Shown here: one piece after another, positions 7,405 through 16,230 of the stretch
Layout of the letters: each line of letters opens with the position of its first letter
Numbering within the stretch: position 1 is the first letter of the stretch
Assembly: GCF_002902905.1 (NCBI RefSeq)
Contig: NZ_CP026124.1
Location: forward strand, 3,720,001 to 3,784,000
DNA length: 64,000 nucleotides
Reading direction: 5' to 3'
From: Achromobacter sp. AONIH1
Lineage (GTDB): Bacteria; Pseudomonadota; Gammaproteobacteria; Burkholderiales; Burkholderiaceae_B
Made by a program: the position numbers and the translations under genes
Notes under the pieces: model-generated
Databases searched by the model: none
Told to the model about the DNA's origin: nothing
The model's input: only the letters and a program-made list of their open reading frames with translations

Positions 7405-8652
7405 ATGCGGGTTTGCGTGATCGGCGCTGGTGTGGTGGGCGTCACCTCGGCCTATTTCCTGGCGCGCCAGGGGCATGACGTGGTGCTGGTCGACAGCCAG
7501 CCGCGTCCTGCGGAAGTTTCCAGTTACGCCAACGGCGGCCAGCTCAGCTACAGCTACGTCGCGCCGCTGGCCGGCCCGGGGGTGCTGCCCAGCGTGCCGG
7601 GCTGGCTGCTGCGCTCGGACTCGCCGCTGCGCTTCCGGCCCAGGCTGGATCCGCATCAATGGCGCTGGTGCCTGCAGTTTGCGCTGGCCTGCCGCGCCTC
7701 GGTGGCGCGCGCCTCGACCGCCGAGCTGCTCACCCTGTCCTACCTGAGCCGTGACGTCATGCACGCGCTGCTGGCCCAGGAAAACCTGGACTTCGGCCAT
7801 CTGAAGAACGGCAAGCTCATCGCCTACCGCAGCGCCGAGCTGCTGGACAAGGCGCGCGCGCTGGTCGCCTACCAGGCCGCGCACGGCGCCGACCAGCAGG
7901 TGCTGGACGCCGCTCAGACCCTGGCGCTGGAACCGGCCCTGGCCGGCATGGGCGCCAGCCTGGCGGGCGCGATCTATACGCCCAGCGAAGAGGCGGGCGA
8001 TTGCCGCCAGTTCACCGAGGCATTGTTCGACCGCCTGCAGGGCATGGCCAACGTGCAATGCGCGATGTCCAATCCGGTCTCGGGCCTGCAGCGGGAAGGC
8101 CGCCGCGTCGTGGCGGTGCAGAGCCGCGACGGCGACATCGGCGCGGACGCGGTGGTGCTGGCGACCGGCATCGGCACGCGCGCGCTGCTCTCGCCGCTGG
8201 GCCACGACGTGCCGCTCTATCCGCTCAAGGGCTACAGCCTTACCGTGCCGCTGGCCGACGACGACCGCATGGCGCCCGCCATCAGCGTCACTGACTACGA
8301 ACGCCGCATCGTGTACGCCCGCGTGGGCGGCGTGCTGCGCATCGCGGCGATGGTGGACATCGGCGGCGGCGACGCGCAGATCGACCCGGAACGCATCGCG
8401 CTGCTCAAGCGCCAGGTCCACGAGGCCTTCCCCGGCCTGGACCTGCGCCAGGCCATTCCCTGGGCCGGACTGCGACCGGCCACGCCCAAGGGCAAGCCGC
8501 TGATCGGCCGCAGCCCGGCCGCCGACAATCTGTGGTTGAACATCGGCCAGGGCGCGCTGGGCTTCACGCTGGCCTGCGGCAGCGCGGCGTTGCTGAGCGC
8601 GCAGATGGGCGGACTGGAACTGCCGCTGGATCCGGCGCCGTTCCAGCCCTGA
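7405..8652 (+). CDS. dadA: D-amino acid dehydrogenase small subunit
   Basis: 415 residues. The start at 7405 gives the family N-terminus MRVCVIGAGVVGVTSAYFLARQGHDVVLVD, a Rossmann FAD-binding motif (GxGxxG); a GTG 24 bp upstream is an alternative because the GAAGG before 7405 sits very close to the ATG. Other signatures: ANGGQLSYSYVAPLAGPGVLP, the segment YPLKGYSLTVPL, and a C-terminal FAD contact WAGLRPATPKGKPLIG with NLWLNIGQGALGFTLACGSA. It deaminates D-alanine and other D-amino acids oxidatively and passes electrons to the respiratory chain at the inner membrane. No alr/dadX lies next to it. Confidence 0.93.
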   Translation: MRVCVIGAGVVGVTSAYFLARQGHDVVLVDSQPRPAEVSSYANGGQLSYSYVAPLAGPGVLPSVPGWLLRSDSPLRFRPRLDPHQWRWCLQFALACRASVARASTAELLTLSYLSRDVMHALLAQENLDFGHLKNGKLIAYRSAELLDKARALVAYQAAHGADQQVLDAAQTLALEPALAGMGASLAGAIYTPSEEAGDCRQFTEALFDRLQGMANVQCAMSNPVSGLQREGRRVVAVQSRDGDIGADAVVLATGIGTRALLSPLGHDVPLYPLKGYSLTVPLADDDRMAPAISVTDYERRIVYARVGGVLRIAAMVDIGGGDAQIDPERIALLKRQVHEAFPGLDLRQAIPWAGLRPATPKGKPLIGRSPAADNLWLNIGQGALGFTLACGSAALLSAQMGGLELPLDPAPFQP

Positions 8653-8822
8653 GTCCTGGCCGTCTCGACGGGGCAGCCCGCACGGGAATGTCCTTTTTGC
8701 GATAGCGATTGCCTTTTCATCGGCAGACGGGCCGACCCCGCATCAATAGGATGGCGGTTCCGTTGCGCCGGGCTTGCCTGGCGAAGCGGAAACCGATTCC
8801 CATTCTCCGGGTGAGCCCCATC

Positions 8823-9737
8823 ATGTCCTATCTGTTCCCCCTGTTCGCCATCCTGTTCTGGGCGGGCAACGTCATCGTGTCCAAGATGGCGGCCAGCGCC
8901 ATCTCTCCCACCGCCATCACCTTCTACCGGCTGGTCCTGGCCCTGGCCATCATGGGCCTGTTCACCGCCGTGCCGGCCTGGCGCAACCGCAAGATCATCC
9001 TGCGCCACTGGCCCAAGCTGGCGCTGTACGGCGCGCTGTCCTCGGCGCTGTTCCAGGCGCTGTCCTACCGCGCCGCCGAAACCACCACCGCCACCAACAT
9101 GGCGATCGTGACCGCGCTGATTCCGCTGCTCAGCATGCTGCTGAGCGTGGTGGTGCTGCGCGACCCGCTGACCCTGGGCATGGCCGTCGGCGGCGTGCTG
9201 TCCTTCCTGGGCCTGCTGTACCTGGTGGGGCAGGGCGACATGCTGGCCGTATTCCACAACGGCGTGCACGTGGGCGACGGGCTGATGCTGCTGGCCGCGT
9301 TTTCCTATGCGCTGTACGGCGTGCTGCTGCGTCACTGGAAGGTGCCGCTGCCGGCCTGGCAATCGACTTTCGTGCAATCGTTCTTTGCGCTGCTCTACAT
9401 GCTGCCGCTGTTTCTCAAGGTGCCCGCCGCCCAGGCCGCGCTGGACGTGAAGACCGTGCCGCTGATCCTGTACGCCGGCATCTTCTCGTCGGTGCTGCTG
9501 TCCTTCCTGTGGATCGAAGGCGTGCATCGGCTGGGCCCCAACCGTTGCAGCATCTTCATCAACCTGCTGCCGCTGTTCACCGCCATGGCCGCCTTCGCGC
9601 TGCTGCGCGAGCAGCTGCATGGCTACCACCTGCTGGGCGGCGCGGTGACGCTGGCCGGCGTGCTGCTGGCGCAGACCGTGCAGCGTCCGCTGTTCGGCCG
9701 TGGCGCCGGCGCTGGTCTGGCGGCCGGCAAGGCCTGA
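8823..9737 (+). CDS. DMT-superfamily (EamA) transporter
   Basis: 304 residues with about ten membrane helices in two EamA repeats. The start at 8823 opens directly with the first helix, MSYLFPLFAILFWAGNVIVSK, and the repeat signature is seen in ALSYRAAETTTATNMAIVTALIPLLSMLLSVVVL and later in FLWIEGVHRLGPNRCSIFINLLPLFTAM. Such proteins export amino acids, metabolites or drugs from the cytoplasm; the substrate is not readable. It lies 170 bp after dadA on the same strand, but I see no proof of cotranscription. Confidence 0.88.
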   Translation: MSYLFPLFAILFWAGNVIVSKMAASAISPTAITFYRLVLALAIMGLFTAVPAWRNRKIILRHWPKLALYGALSSALFQALSYRAAETTTATNMAIVTALIPLLSMLLSVVVLRDPLTLGMAVGGVLSFLGLLYLVGQGDMLAVFHNGVHVGDGLMLLAAFSYALYGVLLRHWKVPLPAWQSTFVQSFFALLYMLPLFLKVPAAQAALDVKTVPLILYAGIFSSVLLSFLWIEGVHRLGPNRCSIFINLLPLFTAMAAFALLREQLHGYHLLGGAVTLAGVLLAQTVQRPLFGRGAGAGLAAGKA

Positions 9738-9872
9738 GTTCGCCGGCGCGGTATCGCGGGCGGCCCGCGCAGGGCGGCCCGCGTCGCGCGGCGTGCGGGT
9801 GGGCCCGCACGGGCGTTCAAGACAGCGGCCCGGCCCGCGCGCACAGTGGCGCTCTTTTGCACAGGAGCGCCC

Positions 9873-10838
9873 ATGAGCATCTTCCAGAAAGCCGCCATCG
9901 CGCTGGCGCGCAGTCCCGGCGCCGGCCGCCTCATGCGGGCCACCGCCGCCGGCAGCGCGCTGGCCAGCCGCTTTGTCGGCGGCGCCACGGCCGGGCAGGC
10001 GGCGGCGACCGCCGCGCGCCTGCGCGAGCGTCACGGCATCCGCGCCTCGCTGTTCTATCTGGGTGAATACGTCGCCGACCCCGCCATCATCGAACAGACC
10101 GTCGGGCAGACCGTCGCCGCCTGCCGCGCGCTGGAGGCGGCGGGCCTGGACGTGCATGTGTCGATTGATCCCACCGCCATCGGCTACGCGCACAGCGACG
10201 CGCTGGGCCGCGACAATGCGCGGCGCATCGCGTCGGCGGCGCGGCGGGCCGCCGGCGGGGGGCGCGACTGGGTGGTGCTGGACATGGAGGACGACGGCAT
10301 CCGCGAGCGTACCTGCGCGCTGCATCGGGAACTGCTGGACGACGGCTTGCCGGCGGGCCTGACGCTGCAGGCGCGGCGCCTGCGCACCTTGCCGGACCTG
10401 GAGTGGGCGGTGCGCCAGCGCACCTCGCTGCGCCTGGTCAAGGGGGCCTTCCCGGTGCGCGCGCTGGACCATCGCGGCCGCGCGCGCATTGACGCGGCCT
10501 ATCTGGAGGCGGCCGCGATCATGCTGTCGCCACAGGCGCGCGCGGCGGGTTTCCTGCCGGTGTTCGGCACCCATGACGATCGGCTGGCCGGCGCGCTCAT
10601 GGCCCTGGCGCGCGAACGTGGCTGGGCGCCCGACGAGTTCGAGTTCGAGATGCTGTACGGCGTGCGCACCGACTGGCAGCTGGCCCTGCGCGCGATGGGC
10701 TATAACCTGCGGGTGTATCTCCCGTTCGGCGCCGACTGGTGGCCGTATGCCATCCGCCGGGTGGGGGAGCATCCCCGCAACGCATGGCTGTTGGCGCGAT
10801 CCCTGAATTCGGATGGATACGCGGCGGGTCAGGGCTAG
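9873..10838 (+). CDS. proline dehydrogenase family protein
   Basis: 321 residues, starting at the ATG after CAGGAGCG (MSIFQKAAIALARSPGAGRLMRA). The FAD-dependent (beta/alpha)8 barrel signatures of proline dehydrogenase are present: VHVSIDPTAIGY, WVVLDMEDDGIRE, SLRLVKGAFPV, FLPVFGTHDD, EFEMLYGVRTDW, and VYLPFGADWWPYAIRRVGEHPRN with the paired Arg that bind the substrate carboxylate. It is a short stand-alone form, unlike the large bifunctional PutA of many Proteobacteria. Expected reaction: proline to pyrroline-5-carboxylate, with electrons to quinone. The substrate could also be a related imino acid. Confidence 0.85.
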   Translation: MSIFQKAAIALARSPGAGRLMRATAAGSALASRFVGGATAGQAAATAARLRERHGIRASLFYLGEYVADPAIIEQTVGQTVAACRALEAAGLDVHVSIDPTAIGYAHSDALGRDNARRIASAARRAAGGGRDWVVLDMEDDGIRERTCALHRELLDDGLPAGLTLQARRLRTLPDLEWAVRQRTSLRLVKGAFPVRALDHRGRARIDAAYLEAAAIMLSPQARAAGFLPVFGTHDDRLAGALMALARERGWAPDEFEFEMLYGVRTDWQLALRAMGYNLRVYLPFGADWWPYAIRRVGEHPRNAWLLARSLNSDGYAAGQG

Positions 10839-10882
10839 GAAACCGGCCCCGGCCGACACGGCCGGATCCGGTTCTTGCATCG

Positions 10883-11692
10883 ATGGCGGTTTCCCAACAT
10901 ATCTGGCATTGCGGCGCCGGCCTGCCCGGCGACGTGCTCATCACCGACCTGCGCGCCTATCGCTATGGGCCGCATTTCCATGACGCCTGGTCGATCGGCG
11001 CGATCGACTATGGCGCCTGCGCCTTCACCGTGCGCGATGCACCGCATCTGGCTCAGGCCGGCGATCTGGTCGTGATCGCGCCGGGCGACGTGCATACCGG
11101 CGGCACGTCCGAGACGCCACTGGGTTATCGCATGCTCTACGTGGAGCCTTCCTGGCTCGATGACCACGCGCGCGCGCTGCTGGGCGCGGCGGCGGCGTTC
11201 GACGGTCCGGTGATCCGCGATCCCGCGCTGTGCGCGCAATGGCTGGCGGCGCTGGCGCCGCAAGACATGGACGAAGCGGGCCGGGCCGAGCGCATCTCGG
11301 CCGCGCTGTTCGCGCTGCTGCGCGGGCACGCGCGCGCCGCCGGGCCGATGGCGTCCGAGGATGAGGATGTCTGCGACCAGCTGCGCGCGCGCATGGCGCA
11401 GGATCCGGCCTGCGCGCCGGACCTGGAGGCGCTGGCCCGGGCGCAGGCCCGCCACCGCACCACGCTGGTCAAGCAGTTCGCGCGCCGCTACGGCCTGCCG
11501 CCGCAGGCCTGGTTGCGCAACTGGCGCGTGGCGCGGGCGCGCGAACTGCTGCGCGGCGGCCTGCCGCTGGCCGACGCCGCGCATGCCGTGGGCTTCGCCG
11601 ATCAGGCTCACATGACGCGGGTGTTCAAGCAGGTCTACGGCAGCACGCCGGGCGTGTTCCGCAAGGCCTCGGCTGCCGTCCGGCTGCCCTGA
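10883..11692 (+). CDS. AraC-family transcriptional regulator
   Basis: 269 residues from the ATG at 10883. The N-terminal half is a cupin-type ligand domain (YRYGPHFHDAWSIGAIDYGA ... LVVIAPGDVHTG). The C-terminal double helix-turn-helix includes LARAQARHRTTLVKQFARRYGLPPQAWLRNWRVARARELL and the second AraC signature DAAHAVGFADQAHMTRVFKQVYGSTPG. In this subfamily the partner is often a LysE-type or metabolite exporter, but here the next gene is an alpha/beta hydrolase, so its target is uncertain. It begins 44 bp after the proline dehydrogenase gene. Confidence 0.88.
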   Translation: MAVSQHIWHCGAGLPGDVLITDLRAYRYGPHFHDAWSIGAIDYGACAFTVRDAPHLAQAGDLVVIAPGDVHTGGTSETPLGYRMLYVEPSWLDDHARALLGAAAAFDGPVIRDPALCAQWLAALAPQDMDEAGRAERISAALFALLRGHARAAGPMASEDEDVCDQLRARMAQDPACAPDLEALARAQARHRTTLVKQFARRYGLPPQAWLRNWRVARARELLRGGLPLADAAHAVGFADQAHMTRVFKQVYGSTPGVFRKASAAVRLP

Positions 11693-11722
11693 AAGGCCGA
11701 TATGGCATTCCTGATAGTCATG

Positions 11723-11818
11723 TAATGGACAACCATTAATCGCTTGAGAGGGGAATTTCCTCAATATCTAATGAACCTGCATGTGCGCATGCCTGTTTTT
11801 TCGATTGATATTGAGGAA
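11723..11818. promoter_or_regulatory. inverted repeats in the leader of the alpha/beta hydrolase gene
   Basis: TAATGG-ACAA-CCATTA lies at 11723-11738. A second, longer repeat pairs TTCCTCAATATC (11757-11768) with GATATTGAGGAA (11807-11818), 38 bp apart, ending just before the hydrolase ATG at 11823. The 12-bp arms are perfect. They could be paired operators or, in RNA, a stem that covers the ribosome-binding region (the downstream arm carries GAGGAA). Function is inferred only. Confidence 0.5.
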
Positions 11819-11822
11819 TGCC

Positions 11823-12830
11823 ATGAGCCAGCCGCAACGCATCACGATACCGACCGCCGACGCGACCGCGCTGGGCGGTTTCCTCTGGCGCCATCCGCCG
11901 CGCGCGCGGGACGGCGTGGCGCAACCCGCTGGCGCCGCGCGCGGTGGCCACGGCTGCGGCAGGGACGGCGGACCGGGCCTGGTCATCATCAACGCCGCGA
12001 CCTCGGTGCGCTGCCGCTATTACTCGCGCTTCGCCGAATACCTGCACGGCCACGGCTTCGATGTGCTGACCTACGACTATCGCGGCATCGGCGAATCGCG
12101 GCCGGCGTCGATGCGCGGCTTCCAGGCGTCCTGGATGGACTGGGGCCAGAAGGATTTCGAGGCGGTGCTGACCTATGCCCGGCGCGAGTTTCCCGGCCAG
12201 CCGGTGGACGTGGCCGCGCACAGCATCGGCGGTTTCGTGACCGGGCTGGCGCCGTCCAGCCATCGCCTGCGGCGCATCTTCACCATGGGGGCGCAGTACG
12301 CCTACTGGCGCGACTACGCGCCGGAACGCCGGCTGCGCATGCTGGCCAAATGGCACCTGGCCATGCCAATCCTGACCGCTTGCCTGGGCTACTTTCCCGG
12401 CCGGCGGCTGGGCTGGCTGGAGGACACGCCGCGCGGCGTGGTGCGCGACTGGAGTTTCATGGGGCCGCGCTTCGAGGCGCGCGGCGCGCCGGCCGCCGGC
12501 ACGGATCCGCGCGTGGCCACCATGGCGGCGGTGACGGCGCCGATCCTGGCGCTGAGCGTGACGGACGACGAGTTCGGCACCGAGGCCGCCATCGACCGGC
12601 TGCTGGCCTACTACACCGGCAGCGCCCGCACCCATCTGCGGCTTTCGCCGGCTTCGATGGGCCTGGCGTCGATCGGCCATTTCGCCTTCTTCCACGAGCG
12701 TTTCCGCGACACGCTCTGGCCGATCGCGCTGGGCTGGCTCACGCGCGGGCAGTGGGCGCCGCTGCCGGCGACTCCCATACGCTGTGACTGCGCGGCGTCT
12801 CTATCCGGTAGTCCGAGTATTTGCGCGTGA
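11823..12830 (+). CDS. alpha/beta-fold hydrolase
   Basis: 335 residues from the ATG at 11823 (GAGGAA 4 bp upstream). The fold signatures are GLVIINAATSVRCRYYSRFAEYLHGHGFDVLTYDYRGIGES and the nucleophile elbow VAAHSIGGFVTG, with Ser in the AHSIGG context; LALSVTDDEFGTE may carry the acid and SIGHFAFFHERF the catalytic His. It resembles serine esterases of the YheT/COG4757 type. The C-terminal 92 bp overlap, tail to tail, with the oxidoreductase gene on the other strand, so the last 30 residues (RGQWAPLPATPIRCDCAASL and after) may not be conserved. The substrate is unknown. Confidence 0.82.
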   Translation: MSQPQRITIPTADATALGGFLWRHPPRARDGVAQPAGAARGGHGCGRDGGPGLVIINAATSVRCRYYSRFAEYLHGHGFDVLTYDYRGIGESRPASMRGFQASWMDWGQKDFEAVLTYARREFPGQPVDVAAHSIGGFVTGLAPSSHRLRRIFTMGAQYAYWRDYAPERRLRMLAKWHLAMPILTACLGYFPGRRLGWLEDTPRGVVRDWSFMGPRFEARGAPAAGTDPRVATMAAVTAPILALSVTDDEFGTEAAIDRLLAYYTGSARTHLRLSPASMGLASIGHFAFFHERFRDTLWPIALGWLTRGQWAPLPATPIRCDCAASLSGSPSICA

Positions 12831-13401
12831 AGAATTCGGCGCCCAGCGCCTGCGCGGCGAGCAGCGGCTGGCGCGGATCGGCCGCGATCTCACCCCGGCT
12901 GTTGCCGGCGCCATGCACGAAGCCGACGAAGTCCGAATGCGTGTAGCGCGCGAATTCCTGGATCTGGTGCACGATGCCCAGCGCCGCGCCCGGATAGGTT
13001 TCCTCGGACGCCACGGCCAGCCCCAGCCGCTTGCCCTGCATGCGGGTCTTCACGTCTTCCGGGCCGTTGCCCGAGCCCGCGTAGTGGCTGAACGAGCGGT
13101 CGAAGAACGCCTTGGTCTGCGCCGACATGCCGTACCAGTAGATGGGGGTGCAGAACAGCACGCCGCGCGCCGGCAGGAAGTGGCGCAGGAACAGTTCGTC
13201 GTAGCCGTCGTCCGGCGCCGGCGCATGCCGCAGGTCCGTCAGGAAATGCTTGATGTGGTCGTCCAGGAACAGCAGTTCGGCCGAGATGCCGGCGGTCTCG
13301 GCGCCGCGCCGGGCGGCTTCGGCCAGCGCGGCGCTGTTGCCGTCGCGGCGGGGGCTGCCCACCAGGATGAGCAGGCGGTTGGATTGATGATCTGAATTCA
13401 T
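12739..13401 (-). CDS. NAD(P)H-dependent FMN reductase / flavodoxin-fold oxidoreductase
   Basis: 220 residues. The start at 13401 (MNSDHQSNRLLILVGSPRRDGN) is preferred over one six codons upstream because AAGGA sits 8 bp before it. GSPRRDGNSAALAEAA is the FMN phosphate-binding loop of the NADPH-dependent FMN reductase family, and GVLFCTPIYWYGMSAQTKAFFDRS is the second flavin-binding segment. It probably reduces flavin, quinones or azo/nitro compounds in the cytoplasm. It is divergent from the LysR gene at 13534, a common regulator/target layout. Confidence 0.88.
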   Translation of the reverse strand: MNSDHQSNRLLILVGSPRRDGNSAALAEAARRGAETAGISAELLFLDDHIKHFLTDLRHAPAPDDGYDELFLRHFLPARGVLFCTPIYWYGMSAQTKAFFDRSFSHYAGSGNGPEDVKTRMQGKRLGLAVASEETYPGAALGIVHQIQEFARYTHSDFVGFVHGAGNSRGEIAADPRQPLLAAQALGAEFFTRKYSDYRIETPRSHSVWESPAAAPTARA

Positions 13402-13496
13402 GTTGTGATCCTTGTTCATGGACGGCGAAGGCGCCGTTTTCAGGATGAAATTTAGGGTCTTCTGGCGGCGCCGGACAAATGAGGAATCCTGCTTTA

Positions 13497-13515
13497 AGAT
13501 GAGAAAAAATCATCT
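13497..13515. promoter_or_regulatory. inverted repeat in the oxidoreductase/LysR divergent promoter
   Basis: AGATGA (13497-13502), seven A-rich bases, TCATCT (13510-13515), only 19 bp before the LysR start and 96 bp from the oxidoreductase start. The position suits autorepression of the LysR gene. The match to a LysR T-N11-A core is not exact, so this is a tentative operator. Confidence 0.4.
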
Positions 13516-13533
13516 ATAAGGTTTGCCTTAGCC

Positions 13534-14433
13534 ATGTTCGCCAATCTGCCCGTGACCGCGCTGCGCACCTTCGAATCGGCCGCGCGGCTGCGCAGCTTCA
13601 AGCTCGCGGCGGCGGAGCTGGCGGTCACGCCCACGGCCGTGTCGCACCAGGTCAAGGCGCTCGAACAGCGCGTGGGCGTCGCGCTGTTCGAGCGCGTGCC
13701 GCGCGGCGTGCGCCTGACCGAGAGGGGCGCCAGCCTGTTCGCCGGCGTGCATGGCGCGCTGCTGGATATCGCGCAGACGCTGGACGCGCTGCGGCCGGCG
13801 CCGGATGCGGGCGCGTTGACGGTCTCCACCACGCATTCCTTCGCCGCGCTGTGGCTGGTGCCGCGATTGGGGCGTTTCCATCAGGCATACCCGCAATACC
13901 AGCTTCGGCTGGACGCCAATGCGCGGCCCGTGGACCTGCTGCAGGACGCCAGCGTGGACGTGGCCATCCGCTATAGCCAGAAGCGCTATCCGGCGCTGGT
14001 GGCGGCCTGCTCGCTGCCCGAGTCCTTCGGCGTGTACGGCGCGCCGGCCCTGGCCGCGAGGCTGGGCGGGGCGCGCGCCGGCCGGGAAGCGCCCGCGCTG
14101 GTCACGGTGCGCTGGCGCGATTCGCGGCTGTATGACGAGGGCTGGCGGCAATGGTGCGAGGCGGCCGGCCTGCCGCGCTGGCGCAAGCCCGCCGCCATCC
14201 ATGCCTACGAGGAAGAACACTACGCGCTGCAGGCGGCCATCGCCGGGCAGGGCCTGGTGCTGGCCAGCTCGGTCATGGTGTCCGACAGCGTCCGCCTGGG
14301 GGCGCTGGCGCCGCTGCGGCCCGAGGTCCGTGTGCCGGGCGCGGCCTATACCGCGCTGTGCGCGCCGGGGCGCGAACGGCATCCGCCGGTGCGCGCCTTC
14401 CTGGACTGGCTGGCGCGCGAATTCGAGGCCTGA
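13534..14433 (+). CDS. LysR-family transcriptional regulator (GcvA-like)
   Basis: 299 residues. The DNA-binding domain reads LPVTALRTFESAARLRSFKLAAAELAVTPTAVSHQVKALEQRVGVALFERVPRGVRLTERG, the form typical of GcvA-type LysR proteins (TPTAVSHQV). The effector domain follows (LTVSTTHSFAALWLVPRLGRFHQAYPQYQLRLDAN ... VDVAIRYSQ). It is divergently placed to the FMN reductase, which is the most likely target. It is followed, 87 bp later on the same strand, by a second LysR gene of a different subfamily. Confidence 0.92.
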   Translation: MFANLPVTALRTFESAARLRSFKLAAAELAVTPTAVSHQVKALEQRVGVALFERVPRGVRLTERGASLFAGVHGALLDIAQTLDALRPAPDAGALTVSTTHSFAALWLVPRLGRFHQAYPQYQLRLDANARPVDLLQDASVDVAIRYSQKRYPALVAACSLPESFGVYGAPALAARLGGARAGREAPALVTVRWRDSRLYDEGWRQWCEAAGLPRWRKPAAIHAYEEEHYALQAAIAGQGLVLASSVMVSDSVRLGALAPLRPEVRVPGAAYTALCAPGRERHPPVRAFLDWLAREFEA

Positions 14434-14520
14434 GCCGGGCGCGCGCGCGGCTATCATGTCGGGCATTGCTTACGCGCCGCTCGCCATCCGGGCCGCGCCC
14501 GCAACCGGAGAACGCGGACC

Positions 14521-15426
14521 GTGAACCGATTCCAAGAAATGACCGTGTTCCTGGCGGTGGCCGAGGCGCAGAGCTTCGCGGCCGCCGCGCGCCGGCTGCG
14601 GATGTCGGCGCCCTCGGTCACGCGCAGCGTGGCCGCGCTGGAGCGGCGGCTGGGCGTGCTGCTGCTGTTGCGCACCACGCGCAGCCTTCGGCTGACCGAG
14701 GCCGGCCAACGCTACGCGGATGATTGCCGCCGCATCCTGGAAGAGGTTGAACAGGCCGACGACGCGGCTGCCGGCGTCATGGCCGCGCCGCGCGGCGCGC
14801 TCAGCCTGACCGCGCCGGCGCTGTTCGGCGAGCTGCACGTGATGCCGGTGGTCATGGACTATCTGCGCGCGCATCCACAGGTCTCGCTGCGCACGCTGCT
14901 GGTGGACCGCGTCGTCAATCTGCTGGACGAGGGCGTGGACGTGGCGGTGCGCATCGGCGCCTTGCCGGATTCGACGCTGACGGCGGTGCCGGTTGGGTAC
15001 GTGCGGCGCGTGGTCTGCGCCTCGCCGGCCTTCCTGGAGCGTCACGGCGTGCCGCAAGACCCGGACGCGCTGACGCGCTACTGCACCATCACCGCGGCCA
15101 TGGAGGGCAGGGGGCCGCAATGGCGCTTCCTGCAGGACGGGCAACCCCGCCGCGTGGACGTGGATTCGCAGCTGACCGTCACCTCGTTCCAGGCGGCGGT
15201 GCTGGCCGCGCGCCAGGACTGGGGCCTGACGCAGGTGATGTCCTATCAGGTGGCGCCGCACCTGGCCAGCGGCGCGCTGCGCGTGGTGCTGCGCGACTAC
15301 GAGCTGCCGCCGGTGCCGGTGCACGTGGTGCATCCGGAAGGGCGGCGCGGGTCGGCCAAGGTGCGCAGCTTCGTCGATTTCTGCGTCCAGGCATTGCGGC
15401 GCGATCTGGCCTTGCTGCCCGCTTGA
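14521..15426 (+). CDS. LysR-family transcriptional regulator (second)
   Basis: 301 residues with a GTG start at 14521. The helix-turn-helix is MNRFQEMTVFLAVAEAQSFAAAARRLRMSAPSVTRSVAALERRLGVLLLLRTTRSLRLTEAG, and the effector domain begins near LSLTAPALFGELHVMPVVMDYLRAHPQVSLRTLLVDRVVNLLDEGVDVAVRIG. This subfamily commonly controls a nearby glutathione S-transferase or oxidoreductase. The next genes on the same strand are a GST and a flavin-binding protein, which are plausible targets. Confidence 0.92.
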   Translation: MNRFQEMTVFLAVAEAQSFAAAARRLRMSAPSVTRSVAALERRLGVLLLLRTTRSLRLTEAGQRYADDCRRILEEVEQADDAAAGVMAAPRGALSLTAPALFGELHVMPVVMDYLRAHPQVSLRTLLVDRVVNLLDEGVDVAVRIGALPDSTLTAVPVGYVRRVVCASPAFLERHGVPQDPDALTRYCTITAAMEGRGPQWRFLQDGQPRRVDVDSQLTVTSFQAAVLAARQDWGLTQVMSYQVAPHLASGALRVVLRDYELPPVPVHVVHPEGRRGSAKVRSFVDFCVQALRRDLALLPA

Positions 15427-15579
15427 CGCGCGACCGGCGCCGCCACGACGGCGGCGCATTTCCTGTTTCGTCCGCCGTTTCTTTCACGCGGTGCAAGACA
15501 GTCTTGCCGCCGCCGGTCATTCCCGCCTGCGCCTCGCGGGTTCAACATGGTTGCCTGTTCCCGTTTCCAGAGGCCGGCC

Positions 15580-16212
15580 ATGTCCGAACCCGCCATCACG
15601 CTTTATTCCTTTCCCTTGTCCGGCCATGCGCACCGCGTCACGCTGCTGCTGTCGCTGCTCGGCCTGCCGTATCGCCGCGTCGATGTCGATCTGCGCGGCG
15701 GCGAGCACAAGCAGCCGCCGTTCCTGGCGCTGAACGCCTTCGGTCAGGTGCCGGTGCTGGAGGACGAGGGCGCGGTGATCGCCGATTCCAACGCGATCCT
15801 GGTCTATCTGGCCAAGCGCTACCAGGGCCAGGCCCGCTGGTTGCCCGAGGATGCGCTGGGCGCCGCCGCCGTGCAGCGCTGGCTCTCGGTGGCTGCCGGA
15901 CAGCTGGCCTCGGGACCGAACGCGGCGCGGCTGGCCACGCTGTTCGGCGTGCCCGATCCCGGCGGCGCGGCGCAGGCGCGCACCCATGCGCTGCTGGCCG
16001 TGATGGACGCCGAGCTGGGTCGCCGCGACTGGCTGGCCGGGGAAGCCGCCACCATCGCCGACGTGGCCTGCTACGCCTATGTGGCGCTGGCGCCCGAGGG
16101 CAACGTGTCGCTGCAGGACTATCCGCGCGTCCGCGCCTGGCTGGCGCGGGTCGAGGCGCTGCCGGGCTTCGTGCCCATGGTCTTTTCCCACGTTGGCCTG
16201 CGGGCCGCCTGA
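15580..16212 (+). CDS. glutathione S-transferase
   Basis: 210 residues from the ATG at 15580. The thioredoxin-like N-domain reads [76 protein letters not shown]; Ser in FPLSGH sits where the catalytic Ser/Cys of bacterial GSTs lies, and GQVPVLED plus ADSNAI form the glutathione site. The C-terminal helical domain contains the conserved N-capping box ([13 protein letters not shown]). The likely role is glutathione conjugation or peroxide reduction. It ends 18 bp before the PPOX-family gene, so the two are probably one operon. Confidence 0.9.
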   Translation: MSEPAITLYSFPLSGHAHRVTLLLSLLGLPYRRVDVDLRGGEHKQPPFLALNAFGQVPVLEDEGAVIADSNAILVYLAKRYQGQARWLPEDALGAAAVQRWLSVAAGQLASGPNAARLATLFGVPDPGGAAQARTHALLAVMDAELGRRDWLAGEAATIADVACYAYVALAPEGNVSLQDYPRVRAWLARVEALPGFVPMVFSHVGLRAA

Positions 16213-16230
16213 GCGCACGAGGCTCCGTCA

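Noticed and set aside
8295..10880. An 861-codon minus-strand frame across dadA, the DMT gene and the proline dehydrogenase gene
   Set aside because: Antisense to three recognisable genes, with Gln/His/Arg-rich shadow composition and no domain.
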